A stretch of 20,448 nt of DNA from Allobosea sp. (GTDB lineage: Bacteria > Pseudomonadota > Alphaproteobacteria > Rhizobiales > Beijerinckiaceae), in NCBI GenBank assembly GCA_021732895.1, contig JAKFWE010000188.1, positions 1-20,448 on the forward strand, written 5' to 3'. Positions 6,722 to 14,317 of this stretch are shown here, in pieces (the stretch's first letter is position 1; every line of letters starts with the position of its first letter). The position numbers and the translations under genes are program-made. The notes under the pieces were generated by a model. That model was not told the origin of the DNA. It worked only from the letters and a program-made list of their open reading frames with translations, and did not search any database.

Positions 6722-8122
6722 TCAGTAGCGGTAGAGCTCCGGCTTGAACGGGCCGGTCGGCGCCAGGCCGAGATATTTGGCCTGCGCGTCGTTGAGCACG
6801 GTCAGCTTGGCGCCGACCTTGGCCAGATGCAGCGCTGCGACCTTCTCGTCGAGATGCTTGGGCAGGGTGTAGACCTTGTTCTCGTATTTGGCGTGGTGGT
6901 TCCAGAGCTCGATCTGGGCCAGCGTCTGGTTCGAGAACGAGCACGACATCACGAAGGACGGATGGCCGGTGGCGTTGCCGAGATTCACCAGGCGGCCTTC
7001 CGAGAGCAGGATGATGCGCTTGCCGTCGGGGAACTCGATCTCGTCGACCTGCGGCTTGACGTTGTCCCATTTGAAGTTCTTCAGGCCGGCGACCTGAATC
7101 TCGGAGTCGAAATGGCCGATGTTGCAGACGATGGCGCGGTGCTTCATCGCGCGCATATGATCGACGGTGATGACGTCGAGATTGCCGGTGGCCGTCACGA
7201 AAATGTCGGCGCGCGGGGCGGCGTCCTCCATGGTGACGACCTCGTAGCCCTCCATCGCCGCCTGCAGGGCGCAGATCGGGTCGATCTCGGTGACCATGAC
7301 GCGGCAGCCGGCCTGGCGCAGCGAGGCGGCCGAGCCCTTGCCGACGTCACCATAGCCGGCGACGACCGCGACCTTGCCCGACATCATGACGTCGGTGCCG
7401 CGACGCACCGCATCGACCAGCGACTCGCGGCAGCCATAGAGGTTGTCGAACTTCGATTTGGTGACGGAGTCGTTGACGTTGATCGCCGGGAAGGGCATGC
7501 GGCCGGCCTTGGCCAGCTCGTAGAGGCGATGCACGCCGGTGGTGGTCTCTTCCGAGACGCCCTTGATCGCGTCGCGGGTCTTGGTGAACCAGCCCGGATT
7601 GGCCTTCAGCTCGCGCTTGATCAGCGCGAAGAAGATGGTCTCCTCGTCATTGCCCGGCTTGTCGAGGAATGCGGCCTTGCCGGCCTCGGCCTCGGCGCCG
7701 AGGATGATCAGCATGGTCAGGTCGCCGCCATCGTCGAGGATCATGTTGGGCGTGCCGCCGTCGCCCCAGGTCGCGGTCTTGAGGACGTACTCCCAGTAAT
7801 CCTCCAGCGTTTCGCCCTTGATGGCGAAGACCGGAGTGCCGGAGGCCGCGATCGCCGCGGCGGCGTGGTCCTGGGTCGAGAAGATGTTGCAGGACGACCA
7901 GCGCACATCGGCGCCCAGATCCTTCAGCGTCTCGATCAGCACGGCGGTTTGGATGGTCATGTGCAGGCAGCCGGCGATGCGCGCGCCCTTGAGCGGGAAC
8001 TTGCCCTTGTGCTCCTCGCGGATGGCCATCAGGCCCGGCATCTCGTCCTGGGCCATGTTGATTTCCTTGCGGCCGTAATCCGCGAGGCTGATGTCCTTGA
8101 CGACGTAATCGGTCTTCGACAC
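6722..8122 (-). CDS. ahcY: Adenosylhomocysteinase (S-adenosyl-L-homocysteine hydrolase)
   Basis: The 466-residue cytosolic enzyme hydrolyses S-adenosylhomocysteine to adenosine and homocysteine, relieving product inhibition of methyltransferases and feeding methionine regeneration. The sequence is typical: GCLHMTIQTAVLIETL at 51-66, SCNIFSTQDHAAAA at 77-90, the NAD-binding loop AGYGDVGKGSA in the middle, and the C-terminal PELYRY matching the family's conserved tail. The insertion of about 40 residues after LEDYWEYV is characteristic of the long bacterial and plant-type enzymes. The start codon is GTG (8122-8120), with GGAG about 10 nt upstream; the reading VSKTDYVVKDISLADYGRKE fits the normal family N-terminus. 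The gene is monocistronic, with its own terminator. It is divergent from trpA and shares a 160-nt promoter region with a palindromic operator candidate. Confidence 0.97.
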   Translation of the reverse strand: MSKTDYVVKDISLADYGRKEINMAQDEMPGLMAIREEHKGKFPLKGARIAGCLHMTIQTAVLIETLKDLGADVRWSSCNIFSTQDHAAAAIAASGTPVFAIKGETLEDYWEYVLKTATWGDGGTPNMILDDGGDLTMLIILGAEAEAGKAAFLDKPGNDEETIFFALIKRELKANPGWFTKTRDAIKGVSEETTTGVHRLYELAKAGRMPFPAINVNDSVTKSKFDNLYGCRESLVDAVRRGTDVMMSGKVAVVAGYGDVGKGSAASLRQAGCRVMVTEIDPICALQAAMEGYEVVTMEDAAPRADIFVTATGNLDVITVDHMRAMKHRAIVCNIGHFDSEIQVAGLKNFKWDNVKPQVDEIEFPDGKRIILLSEGRLVNLGNATGHPSFVMSCSFSNQTLAQIELWNHHAKYENKVYTLPKHLDEKVAALHLAKVGAKLTVLNDAQAKYLGLAPTGPFKPELYRY

Positions 8123-8164
8123 GGGCGCTGCTCCAGTGATGCCTGCTCAAATGATGGCGGGTCC

Positions 8165-8194
8165 ATAGCAGCGTCGCTGGCCAAGCGCAATCAA
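8165..8194 (-). promoter_or_regulatory. Candidate sigma-70 promoter of ahcY
   Basis: On the minus strand TTGATT (8194-8189) and TGCTAT (8170-8165) are separated by 18 nt, which is acceptable -35/-10 spacing. This would start transcription near 8158 and leave a leader of only about 35-40 nt. The palindrome at 8197-8216 sits two bases upstream of the -35 box, where a bound regulator could touch polymerase. The box matches are moderate. Confidence 0.4.
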
Positions 8195-8196
8195 AG

Positions 8197-8216
8197 ATAT
8201 AAAGATGTCTTTATAT
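8197..8216. promoter_or_regulatory. 20-bp palindromic operator candidate between ahcY and trpA
   Basis: ATATAAAGA-TG-TCTTTATAT is a perfect inverted repeat of two 9-bp arms. It is an AT-rich island in a GC-rich background, in the divergent ahcY/trpA promoter region (75 nt from the ahcY start, 67 nt from the trpA start). Its form matches my recollection of the ATATAAAGATATCTTTATAT-type sites attributed to the ArsR-family SAH-responsive regulator SahR ahead of methionine-cycle genes in proteobacteria. I cannot verify that recollection here. Placement beside the SAH hydrolase gene fits. Confidence 0.65.
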
Positions 8217-8282
8217 GACATCCGGCGTGGGCTGCCGGTCGCCCTCTCGCCAGCCCGCGCCGGCCATGCTAACCGCAGGCTC

Positions 8283-9131
8283 ATGATCAGCCCCGCCACA
8301 ACCCGCATCCAGACCCGCTTCGCCGCTTGCGCCAGCCAGGGCCGCGCCGCGCTCGTCACCTTCGTTACCGCCGGCGATCCCGATTTCGAGACCGCCAGCG
8401 CCATCCTGCATGCGCTGCCGGCCGCCGGGGCCGACATGATCGAGCTCGGCGTGCCCTTCACCGACCCGATGGCCGACGGCGTGCCGGTCCAGCTCGCCGG
8501 CCAGCGCGCGCTGAAGGGCGGGCAGACGCTGAAGAAGACGCTGGCCATGGTCGAGGGCTTCCGGAAGGCCGATCACGACACGCCGATCGTGCTGATGGGT
8601 TACTACAACCCGATCTACGTCTATGGCGTGGCGCGCTTTCTCGCCGATGCCGCGGCCGCCGGCGTCGATGGCCTGATCATCGTCGATCTGCCGCCGGAGG
8701 AGGACGCCGAGCTCTGCCTGCCGGCGCTCGAGGCCGGGCTGAACTTCATCCGCCTGGCGACGCCGACGACCGACGACCGGCGCCTGCCCACGGTGCTCCG
8801 GAACACCTCCGGCTTCGTCTATTATGTCTCGATGACCGGCGTCACCGGCGGCGTCATCGCCAGCTACGACGCGGTCGGCGAGGCGGTTGCGCGCATCAAG
8901 CGCCACACCGGGCTGCCGATCGCGGTCGGCTTCGGCGTCAAGACGGCGACGGATGCGGCGACGATCGCCAGGAGCGCCGACGGCGTCGTGGTCGGTTCGG
9001 CGCTGGTCGAGCGCGTCAGGCTCTCGCTCGACGCCGACGGCAAGGCCACGGAAAAGACGGTATCGGCTGTCACCTCGCTCGTGTCCGAACTCGCGGCGGG
9101 CGTCCGCTCCGTCGCGCGGGCGGCAGCCTGA
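8283..9131 (+). CDS. trpA: Tryptophan synthase alpha subunit
   Basis: The 282-residue TIM-barrel subunit cleaves indole-3-glycerol phosphate to indole and glyceraldehyde 3-phosphate and passes indole to TrpB. The start of the barrel (ALVTFVTAGDPD, 23-34) is followed by MIELGVPFTDPMADG, with catalytic Glu54 and Asp65 (equivalents of Glu49 and Asp60 of the Salmonella enzyme). The phosphate-binding GVTGG and VVVGSALV segments are near the end. The ATG at 8283 (MISPATTRIQTRF) gives the usual family N-terminus; the longer frame from 8205 would start inside the palindrome and adds an unrelated leader. The ribosome site is weak (GCAGG). The trpF and trpB genes that commonly precede trpA are missing; ahcY is divergent instead. 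The next gene, accD, starts 33 nt after the stop. Confidence 0.96.
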   Translation: MISPATTRIQTRFAACASQGRAALVTFVTAGDPDFETASAILHALPAAGADMIELGVPFTDPMADGVPVQLAGQRALKGGQTLKKTLAMVEGFRKADHDTPIVLMGYYNPIYVYGVARFLADAAAAGVDGLIIVDLPPEEDAELCLPALEAGLNFIRLATPTTDDRRLPTVLRNTSGFVYYVSMTGVTGGVIASYDAVGEAVARIKRHTGLPIAVGFGVKTATDAATIARSADGVVVGSALVERVRLSLDADGKATEKTVSAVTSLVSELAAGVRSVARAAA

Positions 9132-9164
9132 CCGGCCCGGCCGCCATTCTGGGAGGATGATCCG

Positions 9165-10073
9165 ATGAACTGGATTTCCGACGTCGTCCGGCCGCGCATC
9201 AAGACGCTGTTCAAGCGCGAGAGCCCGGAGAACCTCTGGATCAAATGTCCGGATTCCGGCCAGATGGTCTTCCACAAGGATGTCGAGGCCAACGGCTTCG
9301 TCATCCCCGGCTCCGACCACCACATGCGCGTCACCGCCGCAGACCGGCTGCGCATGACCTTCGACGAGGGCAAATGGCTCGACGTCGCTTTGCCCGAGGT
9401 CGCCGCCGACCCGCTGAAATTCCGCGACGAGAAGCGCTATGTCGACCGCCTCAAGGACGCGCGCGCAAAGACCGGCTCGGCCGACGCCTTCAAGGTCGGC
9501 TTCGGCCGCGTCGATGGCCTCGCCATGACGCTGGCGGTGCAGGATTTCCATTTCATGGGCGGCTCGCTCGGCATGGCGGCGGGCGAGGCCTTCATCAGGG
9601 GGGCCGAGGTCGCGCTGGAGAAGCGCACGCCCTATGTCGTCTTCGCCGCCTCGGGCGGCGCGCGCATGCAGGAAGGCATTCTCTCGCTGATGCAGCTCCC
9701 GCGCACCACGGTCGCGGTCCGGATGCTGCGCAACGCCGGCCTGCCCTATTTCGTCGTGCTGACCAATCCGACGACCGGCGGCGTCACCGCCTCCTACGCC
9801 ATGCTGGGCGACATCCACATCGCCGAGCCCGGCGCGCTGATCGGCTTCGCCGGCCCGCGCGTGATCGAGCAGACCATCCGCGAGAAGCTGCCGGACGGCT
9901 TCCAGCGCGCGGAATATCTCAGGGATCACGGCATGATCGACATGGTGGTGCATCGCCATCGGCTGCCCGCGACGCTGGCCCGGCTCGGACGGCTGCTGAC
10001 CAGGCAGCCGATGCCAGTCGCCGCTCCAGCCGTCGCCGACAGCCCGGAGGAGCCGGCCGCGCAGGCCGTCTGA
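9165..10073 (+). CDS. accD: Acetyl-CoA carboxylase carboxyltransferase subunit beta, degenerate zinc ribbon
   Basis: The 302-residue AccD forms the carboxyltransferase with AccA, moving carboxyl from biotin on AccB to acetyl-CoA to make malonyl-CoA for fatty acid synthesis. The N-terminus MNWISDVVRPRIKTLF and the crotonase-like core (GGSLGMAAGEAF, ASGGARMQEG, TNPTTGGVTASYAMLGD, GFAGPRVIEQTIREKLPDGFQ) are typical. The N-terminal zinc ribbon is degenerate: against the two CxxC pairs of E. coli AccD only Cys28 remains, in KCPDSG, and the second pair reads IPGS. Similar loss is, to my recollection, seen in other Rhizobiales. A strong GGGAGG (9151-9156) precedes the ATG at 9165. The trpA-accD-folC order is conserved in Rhizobiales and implies one operon. 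Confidence 0.95.
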   Translation: MNWISDVVRPRIKTLFKRESPENLWIKCPDSGQMVFHKDVEANGFVIPGSDHHMRVTAADRLRMTFDEGKWLDVALPEVAADPLKFRDEKRYVDRLKDARAKTGSADAFKVGFGRVDGLAMTLAVQDFHFMGGSLGMAAGEAFIRGAEVALEKRTPYVVFAASGGARMQEGILSLMQLPRTTVAVRMLRNAGLPYFVVLTNPTTGGVTASYAMLGDIHIAEPGALIGFAGPRVIEQTIREKLPDGFQRAEYLRDHGMIDMVVHRHRLPATLARLGRLLTRQPMPVAAPAVADSPEEPAAQAV

Positions 10074-10152
10074 GAGAGCGCTTGGACACGCCAGCCCTCA
10101 TCCCGGGACGCCCTGCCGTCGGGAAGCCCATCGCGTTGGCGAGAGCGTCGCG

Positions 10153-11475
10153 ATGAGCGACTCAGACGCGCTGCTGGCGCGGCTGCTGGCGCTGCATCCA
10201 AAGCGCATCGACCTGTCGCTCGGCCGCATCCTGGTGCTGCTCGAGCGTCTGGGCGACCCGCACAAGCGCCTGCCGCCGGTGATCCATGTCGCCGGGACCA
10301 ACGGCAAGGGCTCCACCATCGCCTTCATGCGGGCGATGCTGGAGGCGGGCGGGCTCACCGCCCATGTCGACACCTCGCCGCATCTGGTGCGCTTTCACGA
10401 GCGCATCCGCATCGGCGCGCCCGGCGGCGGCCGCTTCGTCGAGGATGCGGCGCTGGTCGACGCGCTGGAGCGCTGCGAGCGCGCCAACGCCGGTGCCGCC
10501 ATCACCTTCTGGGAGGTGATGACGGCGGCCGCCTTCCTGCTCTTTTCCGAGAACCCCGCCGATGTCGTGCTGCTCGAGGTCGGGCTCGGCGGCCGCTTCG
10601 ACGCGACCAACGTGATCGCGCATCCGGCCTGCGCCGTGGTGACGCCGGTCTCGCTCGACCACGCCGAGTATCTCGGCGACACGGTGACCAAGATCGCGGC
10701 GGAGAAGGCCGGCATCTTCAAGCGCGGCGCGCCGGCGGTGATCGCGCCGCAGGAGCCGGAGCCGACGGCGGTGCTGGAGGCTGCGGCCGAGCGCGTCGGC
10801 GCGTCCCGGATCATGATCGGCGCGCAGGATTTCAACGTTCACGAGGATGGCGGCCGGCTGGTCTACGAGGATGGCGAGGGGCTGCTCGACCTGCCCCTGC
10901 CGCGCCTCGCCGGCCGCCACCAGCACACCAACGCCGGGACCGCCATCGCCGCGCTGCGCGCCGCGGGCTATGGCGGCCTGCCGGCGCGGGCCTTCGAGCA
11001 GGGCCTGCTGGCGGCGGAATGGCCGGCCCGGATGCAGCGCCTGGCGCGCGGCAGACTGGCCGAGATGCTGCCGCCCGGCGCCGAACTCTGGCTCGACGGC
11101 GGCCACAACGCCGATGGCGGGCGCGTCCTCGCCCAGGCCATGGCCGATCTGGAGGAGAAGAACCCGGCTCCGCTGGTGATGATCTGCGGGCTGCTTTCGA
11201 CCAAGGATGTCCGGGCGGTGCTGGCGCCCTTCAGAGGGTTGGCGCTGGGGCTTTTCGCCGTGCCGATCCAGAACCAGATCGCCGCGCGCCCGGCGCAGGA
11301 GGTCGCGGCGCAGGCCCGTGAGGCCGGGCTCAACGCCGAGGTCGCGGGCTCGGTCGAGCAGGCGCTGCGCACGATCGCGGGGCGCGGCTGGCCGGCCCCG
11401 CCCCGCATCCTGATCTGCGGCTCGCTCTATCTCGCCGGCGAGGTGCTTTCGGCGAACGGCACGCCGCCGGTTTGA
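10153..11475 (+). CDS. folC: Bifunctional dihydrofolate synthase / folylpolyglutamate synthase
   Basis: The 440-residue Mur-ligase-family enzyme adds glutamate to dihydropteroate and then to folates, using ATP in the cytosol. Visible motifs are the P-loop HVAGTNGKGS at 45-54, TSPHLVRFHERIRI at 74-87, TFWEVMTAAAFLLF and EVGLGGRFDATN. LDHAEYLGDTVTKIAAEKAGIFK carries the family Lys of AEKAGI, the probable carbamylated residue. DGGHNADGG is in the C-terminal domain. The ATG at 10153 gives the normal N-terminus; only a weak purine-rich stretch (GGCGAGAG) lies before it. The gap from accD is 79 nt with no clear terminator, so it probably belongs to the same transcript. The amn gene follows after 55 nt. 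Confidence 0.95.
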   Translation: MSDSDALLARLLALHPKRIDLSLGRILVLLERLGDPHKRLPPVIHVAGTNGKGSTIAFMRAMLEAGGLTAHVDTSPHLVRFHERIRIGAPGGGRFVEDAALVDALERCERANAGAAITFWEVMTAAAFLLFSENPADVVLLEVGLGGRFDATNVIAHPACAVVTPVSLDHAEYLGDTVTKIAAEKAGIFKRGAPAVIAPQEPEPTAVLEAAAERVGASRIMIGAQDFNVHEDGGRLVYEDGEGLLDLPLPRLAGRHQHTNAGTAIAALRAAGYGGLPARAFEQGLLAAEWPARMQRLARGRLAEMLPPGAELWLDGGHNADGGRVLAQAMADLEEKNPAPLVMICGLLSTKDVRAVLAPFRGLALGLFAVPIQNQIAARPAQEVAAQAREAGLNAEVAGSVEQALRTIAGRGWPAPPRILICGSLYLAGEVLSANGTPPV

Positions 11476-11530
11476 GCCGGATGGAAAGCGCGCTAGAAGC
11501 ACGGCGCAACGACAGGGAACGCGTTCGCGC

Positions 11531-12985
11531 ATGCGCTTCGAGACCGCCGCCACGCCGCAGCACGCCGTCGAGCGGCTCGCGGCGCTCTATGACGAGGCGC
11601 GGACCGCGCTGCGCGCCGATCTCCAGCGCTTCTTCGAGACCGGACAACCGCCGAAGGCGCAGGAGCGCGCCCGCTACCGCTACCCCGCGCTGCGCGTCGT
11701 CTACGAGCCGGCCGGGCTGCCGGCGGCGACGCGGCGCGGCTACGCCAAATTCGCGGCGCCGGGAACCTACGCCACCACGGTGACGCAGCCGGCCGAGTTT
11801 CGCGCCTATCTGCTCGACCAGCTCCAGCCGCTGGTCGAGGATTATGGCGCGACGATCGAGACCGGGATCAGCGATCAGGAAATCCCCTATCCCTACGCGC
11901 TGGAGGGCGGCGACGAACTGGGGCGCGGCGCGGTCACCGCAGCCGAGCTGGCGCGCCATTTCCCGACGCCGCTGCTTTCGCTGGTGGGAGACGAGATCGC
12001 CGACGGCGCTCTCGATCTGGTCGAGGGCGAGCCGCGCCCGCTGGCGCTGTTCGACGCGGTGCGCGTCGACTACTCGCTGCGCCGGCTGGTGCACTACACA
12101 GGCACGGACTGGCGCGCCGTGCAGCCCTGGGTGCTGCTGACCAATTATCACCGCTATGTCGATCAGTTCGTCCGGCTCGGGCTGGCGGAAATCGAGGCCG
12201 GCACGGCGCAGGCGCTGGTCACGCCCGGCGGTATCCGCATCGAGCGCGACGGCGTGTCCGTCGATGCGCTCGACAGGGTCATGGCCGCGCCCTGGCACCG
12301 TTTCCAGATGCCGGCCTATCACCTGATCCGGGGCGAGGGCGACGGCGTCACGCTGGTCAATATCGGCGTCGGCCCGTCCAACGCCAAGAACATCACCGAC
12401 CATCTCGCGGTGCTGCGGCCGAACTGCTGGCTGATGGTCGGCCATTGCGGCGGCCTGCGCCAGACCCAGGTCATCGGCGACTATGTGCTCGCCCACGCCT
12501 ATCTGCGGCAGGACGGCATCCTCGACGAGCTGGTGCCGCCGGACATCCCGATTCCGGCGCTGGCCGAGGTGCAGGTCGCGCTGCAGGAGGCCGCCGCCAT
12601 GGTCACCGGCGAGACCGGCGACCGGCTCAAGAACCGGCTGCGCACCGGCACGGTCGTGACCCAGACCGATCGCAACTGGGAGCTGCGCTGGACCAAGGAG
12701 CGCCGCCGCATCAACCTGTCGCGCGCCATCGCGGTCGACATGGAATCGGGCACCATCGCCACGCAGGGCTATCGGCTGCGGGTGCCCTATGGCACGTTGC
12801 TCTGCGTCTCCGACAAGCCGCTCCATGGCGAGATCAAGCTGCCGGGCGCGGCCAACGCCTTCTACGAGCGCGCCGTCGGCGAGCATCTCAGGATCGGGCT
12901 GGCGGCGCTGGAGAAGCTGAAGGACGCCGGATCGACCATCCATTCGCGCAAGCTGCGCAGTTTCGACGAGCCGCCCTTCCGCTGA
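11531..12985 (+). CDS. amn: AMP nucleosidase
   Basis: The product has 484 residues, the same length as E. coli Amn. The N-terminal Amn-specific domain (to about 175) is followed by a nucleoside phosphorylase-type catalytic fold with GVGPSNAKNITDH at 279-291, MVGHCGGLRQTQVIGDYV at 302-319 and VDMESGTIA at 402-410. SDKPLHGE at 427-434 contains Asp428, which matches the catalytic Asp position of the E. coli enzyme. The reaction hydrolyses AMP to adenine and ribose 5-phosphate, adjusting the adenylate pool. The ATG at 11531 has a modest GGGAA upstream. An adenine-salvage enzyme in the same window as ahcY, which releases adenosine, is suggestive, but they lie on opposite strands and far apart. Confidence 0.96.
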   Translation: MRFETAATPQHAVERLAALYDEARTALRADLQRFFETGQPPKAQERARYRYPALRVVYEPAGLPAATRRGYAKFAAPGTYATTVTQPAEFRAYLLDQLQPLVEDYGATIETGISDQEIPYPYALEGGDELGRGAVTAAELARHFPTPLLSLVGDEIADGALDLVEGEPRPLALFDAVRVDYSLRRLVHYTGTDWRAVQPWVLLTNYHRYVDQFVRLGLAEIEAGTAQALVTPGGIRIERDGVSVDALDRVMAAPWHRFQMPAYHLIRGEGDGVTLVNIGVGPSNAKNITDHLAVLRPNCWLMVGHCGGLRQTQVIGDYVLAHAYLRQDGILDELVPPDIPIPALAEVQVALQEAAAMVTGETGDRLKNRLRTGTVVTQTDRNWELRWTKERRRINLSRAIAVDMESGTIATQGYRLRVPYGTLLCVSDKPLHGEIKLPGAANAFYERAVGEHLRIGLAALEKLKDAGSTIHSRKLRSFDEPPFR

Positions 12986-13012
12986 GCGGGGCCGGAGATT
13001 GCCAGGATCGTC

Positions 13013-13543
13013 ATGCCCCTGATCGAAGCCTTCGCCTGCCGTCTCGTGATCATCGACTTCCAGGCCCGGTTGATGCCCGCGATCCATGACGGCGCCCGCA
13101 TGGTCGCCAATGCGCGCCGCCTCGCGGATGGCGCCGCGCTGCTCGGCCTGCCGGTCGTGATGACGGAGCAGAACCCGGCGGGGCTGGGCAAGACCGTGCA
13201 GGATCTGGCCGATGCCGGGCCGGTCGTCGCCAAGATGGCTTTCGACGCCTGCGTCGAGCCGGCCTTTCTCGCCGCCCTCGCGGATGCGGGCGACATCGTG
13301 GTCTGCGGTTGCGAGGCGCATGTTTGCGTCATGCAGACCGCGCTCGGCCTGCTCGCGCGCGGGCGTCGCGTCGTCATGGTGCAGGATGCGCTGGGTTCGC
13401 GTGCGCCCGAAAGCAAGCAGGCTGCGCTGGGGCGGATGGAGCGGCACGGGGCCGAGATCGTCACCACCGAGATGGTCCTGTTCGAGTGGCTGCGCGATGC
13501 GGGCCATCCGCGCTTCCGCGCCGTGCTCGATCTGGCGAAGTGA
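13013..13543 (+). CDS. Isochorismatase-family cysteine hydrolase (YcaC-like)
   Basis: The 176-residue protein has the isochorismatase/nicotinamidase fold. The Asp-Lys-Cys catalytic triad is visible as Asp15 (VIIDFQ), Lys74 (VAKMAFDAC) and Cys105 (GCEAHVCVMQTA). Family members hydrolyse amides or enol ethers such as nicotinamide, isochorismate, ureidoacrylate or N-carbamoyl compounds; the substrate here is unknown. The short form and the E-Q-N-P segment (TEQNPAGLGKT) are closest to YcaC/ISOC2-like hydrolases rather than true nicotinamidases. It starts 27 nt after amn and ends 8 nt before the next gene, so amn, this gene and the thioredoxin-fold gene are probably co-transcribed. There is no signal peptide, so it should be cytosolic. 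Confidence 0.87.
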   Translation: MPLIEAFACRLVIIDFQARLMPAIHDGARMVANARRLADGAALLGLPVVMTEQNPAGLGKTVQDLADAGPVVAKMAFDACVEPAFLAALADAGDIVVCGCEAHVCVMQTALGLLARGRRVVMVQDALGSRAPESKQAALGRMERHGAEIVTTEMVLFEWLRDAGHPRFRAVLDLAK

Positions 13544-13551
13544 GGCGCGCC

Positions 13552-14205
13552 ATGACCGCTGTCGAGGCCGCGCCCGCGCTCTGGTATTTCGACATCGTCT
13601 CGCCCTTCGCCCATCTCGCTCTGGCGCGGATGGGCCCGATCGCCGAACGCCGGCCGGTGATCTTCAGGCCGGTCGTCTTCGGCGCGATGCTGAAGGCGTG
13701 GGGGCAGCTCGGCCCGGCCGAGATCGCGCCCAAGCGGGTCCACAGCTACCGCCTGGCGACGCATCTGGCCGCGAGCCAGGGCGTGCCGTTCCGGTTTCCG
13801 CCCGCCCATCCGTTCAACCCGCTCGCCATGCTGCGGCTGCTGACGGCGCTCGATGGCGACGCGGCGGCCGTGCGCGCCGCGTTCGATCTGGTCTGGGGGC
13901 AGGGCCGCGACGCCAACGACGCCGATGTTCTGGCGCAGGTGGCGCTGGCCGCGGGACGGCCCGGAGCGGTCTCCACGGTCGACGACCAGACGGTCAAGGA
14001 CCGGCTGCGCCGGGCGACCGAGGAGGCGGTGGCGCGGGGCGTGTTCGGCGTGCCGAGCCTCGTGATCGACGCCGAAATCTTCTGGGGCGTCGACGCCATG
14101 GCGATGGCGCAGTCCTGGCTCGACGATCCGGATTATTTCCGCCGGGACGAGATGGCGCGGGTCTCGCGATTGCCGGTCGGGACGCAGCGCGATCGCGCCC
14201 GATGA
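13552..14205 (+). CDS. DsbA-family protein, 2-hydroxychromene-2-carboxylate isomerase-like (kappa-class GST)
   Basis: The 217-residue thioredoxin-fold protein has an N-terminal WYFDIVSPFAHLAL, with Ser17 in the position of the catalytic Ser of kappa GST and 2-hydroxychromene-2-carboxylate isomerase. There is a long helical insertion, and the cis-proline loop GVFGVPSLVID (163-173) precedes the C-terminal GVDAMAMAQSWL. The relatives use glutathione to isomerise 2-hydroxychromene-2-carboxylate in naphthalene degradation. Outside such clusters, as here, the substrate is unknown. The ATG at 13552 has GTGAGG a few bases upstream; the frame is open further upstream, but that part overlaps the preceding hydrolase gene and is not protein-like. 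It is the last gene of the plus-strand run, and no clear terminator was seen. Confidence 0.87.
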   Translation: MTAVEAAPALWYFDIVSPFAHLALARMGPIAERRPVIFRPVVFGAMLKAWGQLGPAEIAPKRVHSYRLATHLAASQGVPFRFPPAHPFNPLAMLRLLTALDGDAAAVRAAFDLVWGQGRDANDADVLAQVALAAGRPGAVSTVDDQTVKDRLRRATEEAVARGVFGVPSLVIDAEIFWGVDAMAMAQSWLDDPDYFRRDEMARVSRLPVGTQRDRAR

Positions 14206-14300
14206 TCGCGGCGCGGCGCGCAGCCGTCATGTGCCGGCCGGTCTGGCCAGATCGCGGCCGATCGCCGATCATCCGCCTCTCGCGGCGTTTCAGCGCGCAC

Positions 14301-14317
14301 AGGAGCCGACATCGGTG
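14301..14317 (+). promoter_or_regulatory. Ribosome binding site deciding a GTG start for the amidase gene
   Basis: AGGAG (14301-14305) lies nine bases before GTG (14315-14317). An in-frame ATG at 14231 exists, but the residues it would add (MPAGLARSRPIADHPP...) are not family-like and it has a poor ribosome site. The GTG is therefore preferred. Confidence 0.75.

Noticed and set aside
8123..8160. SAH or SAM riboswitch in the ahcY leader
   Set aside because: If the promoter at 8165-8194 is right, the leader is only about 35-40 nt, too short for the SAH riboswitch fold. I see no matching conserved core in the longer spacer either.
8211..9959. A 582-codon minus-strand frame antisense to trpA and accD
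   Set aside because: Composition is dominated by Arg, Gly, Ala, Asp and His with no domain; trpA and accD are unambiguous on the plus strand.
11330..13507. A 725-codon minus-strand frame antisense to amn and neighbours
   Set aside because: It is an artefact of GC-rich third positions in amn; no family resemblance.
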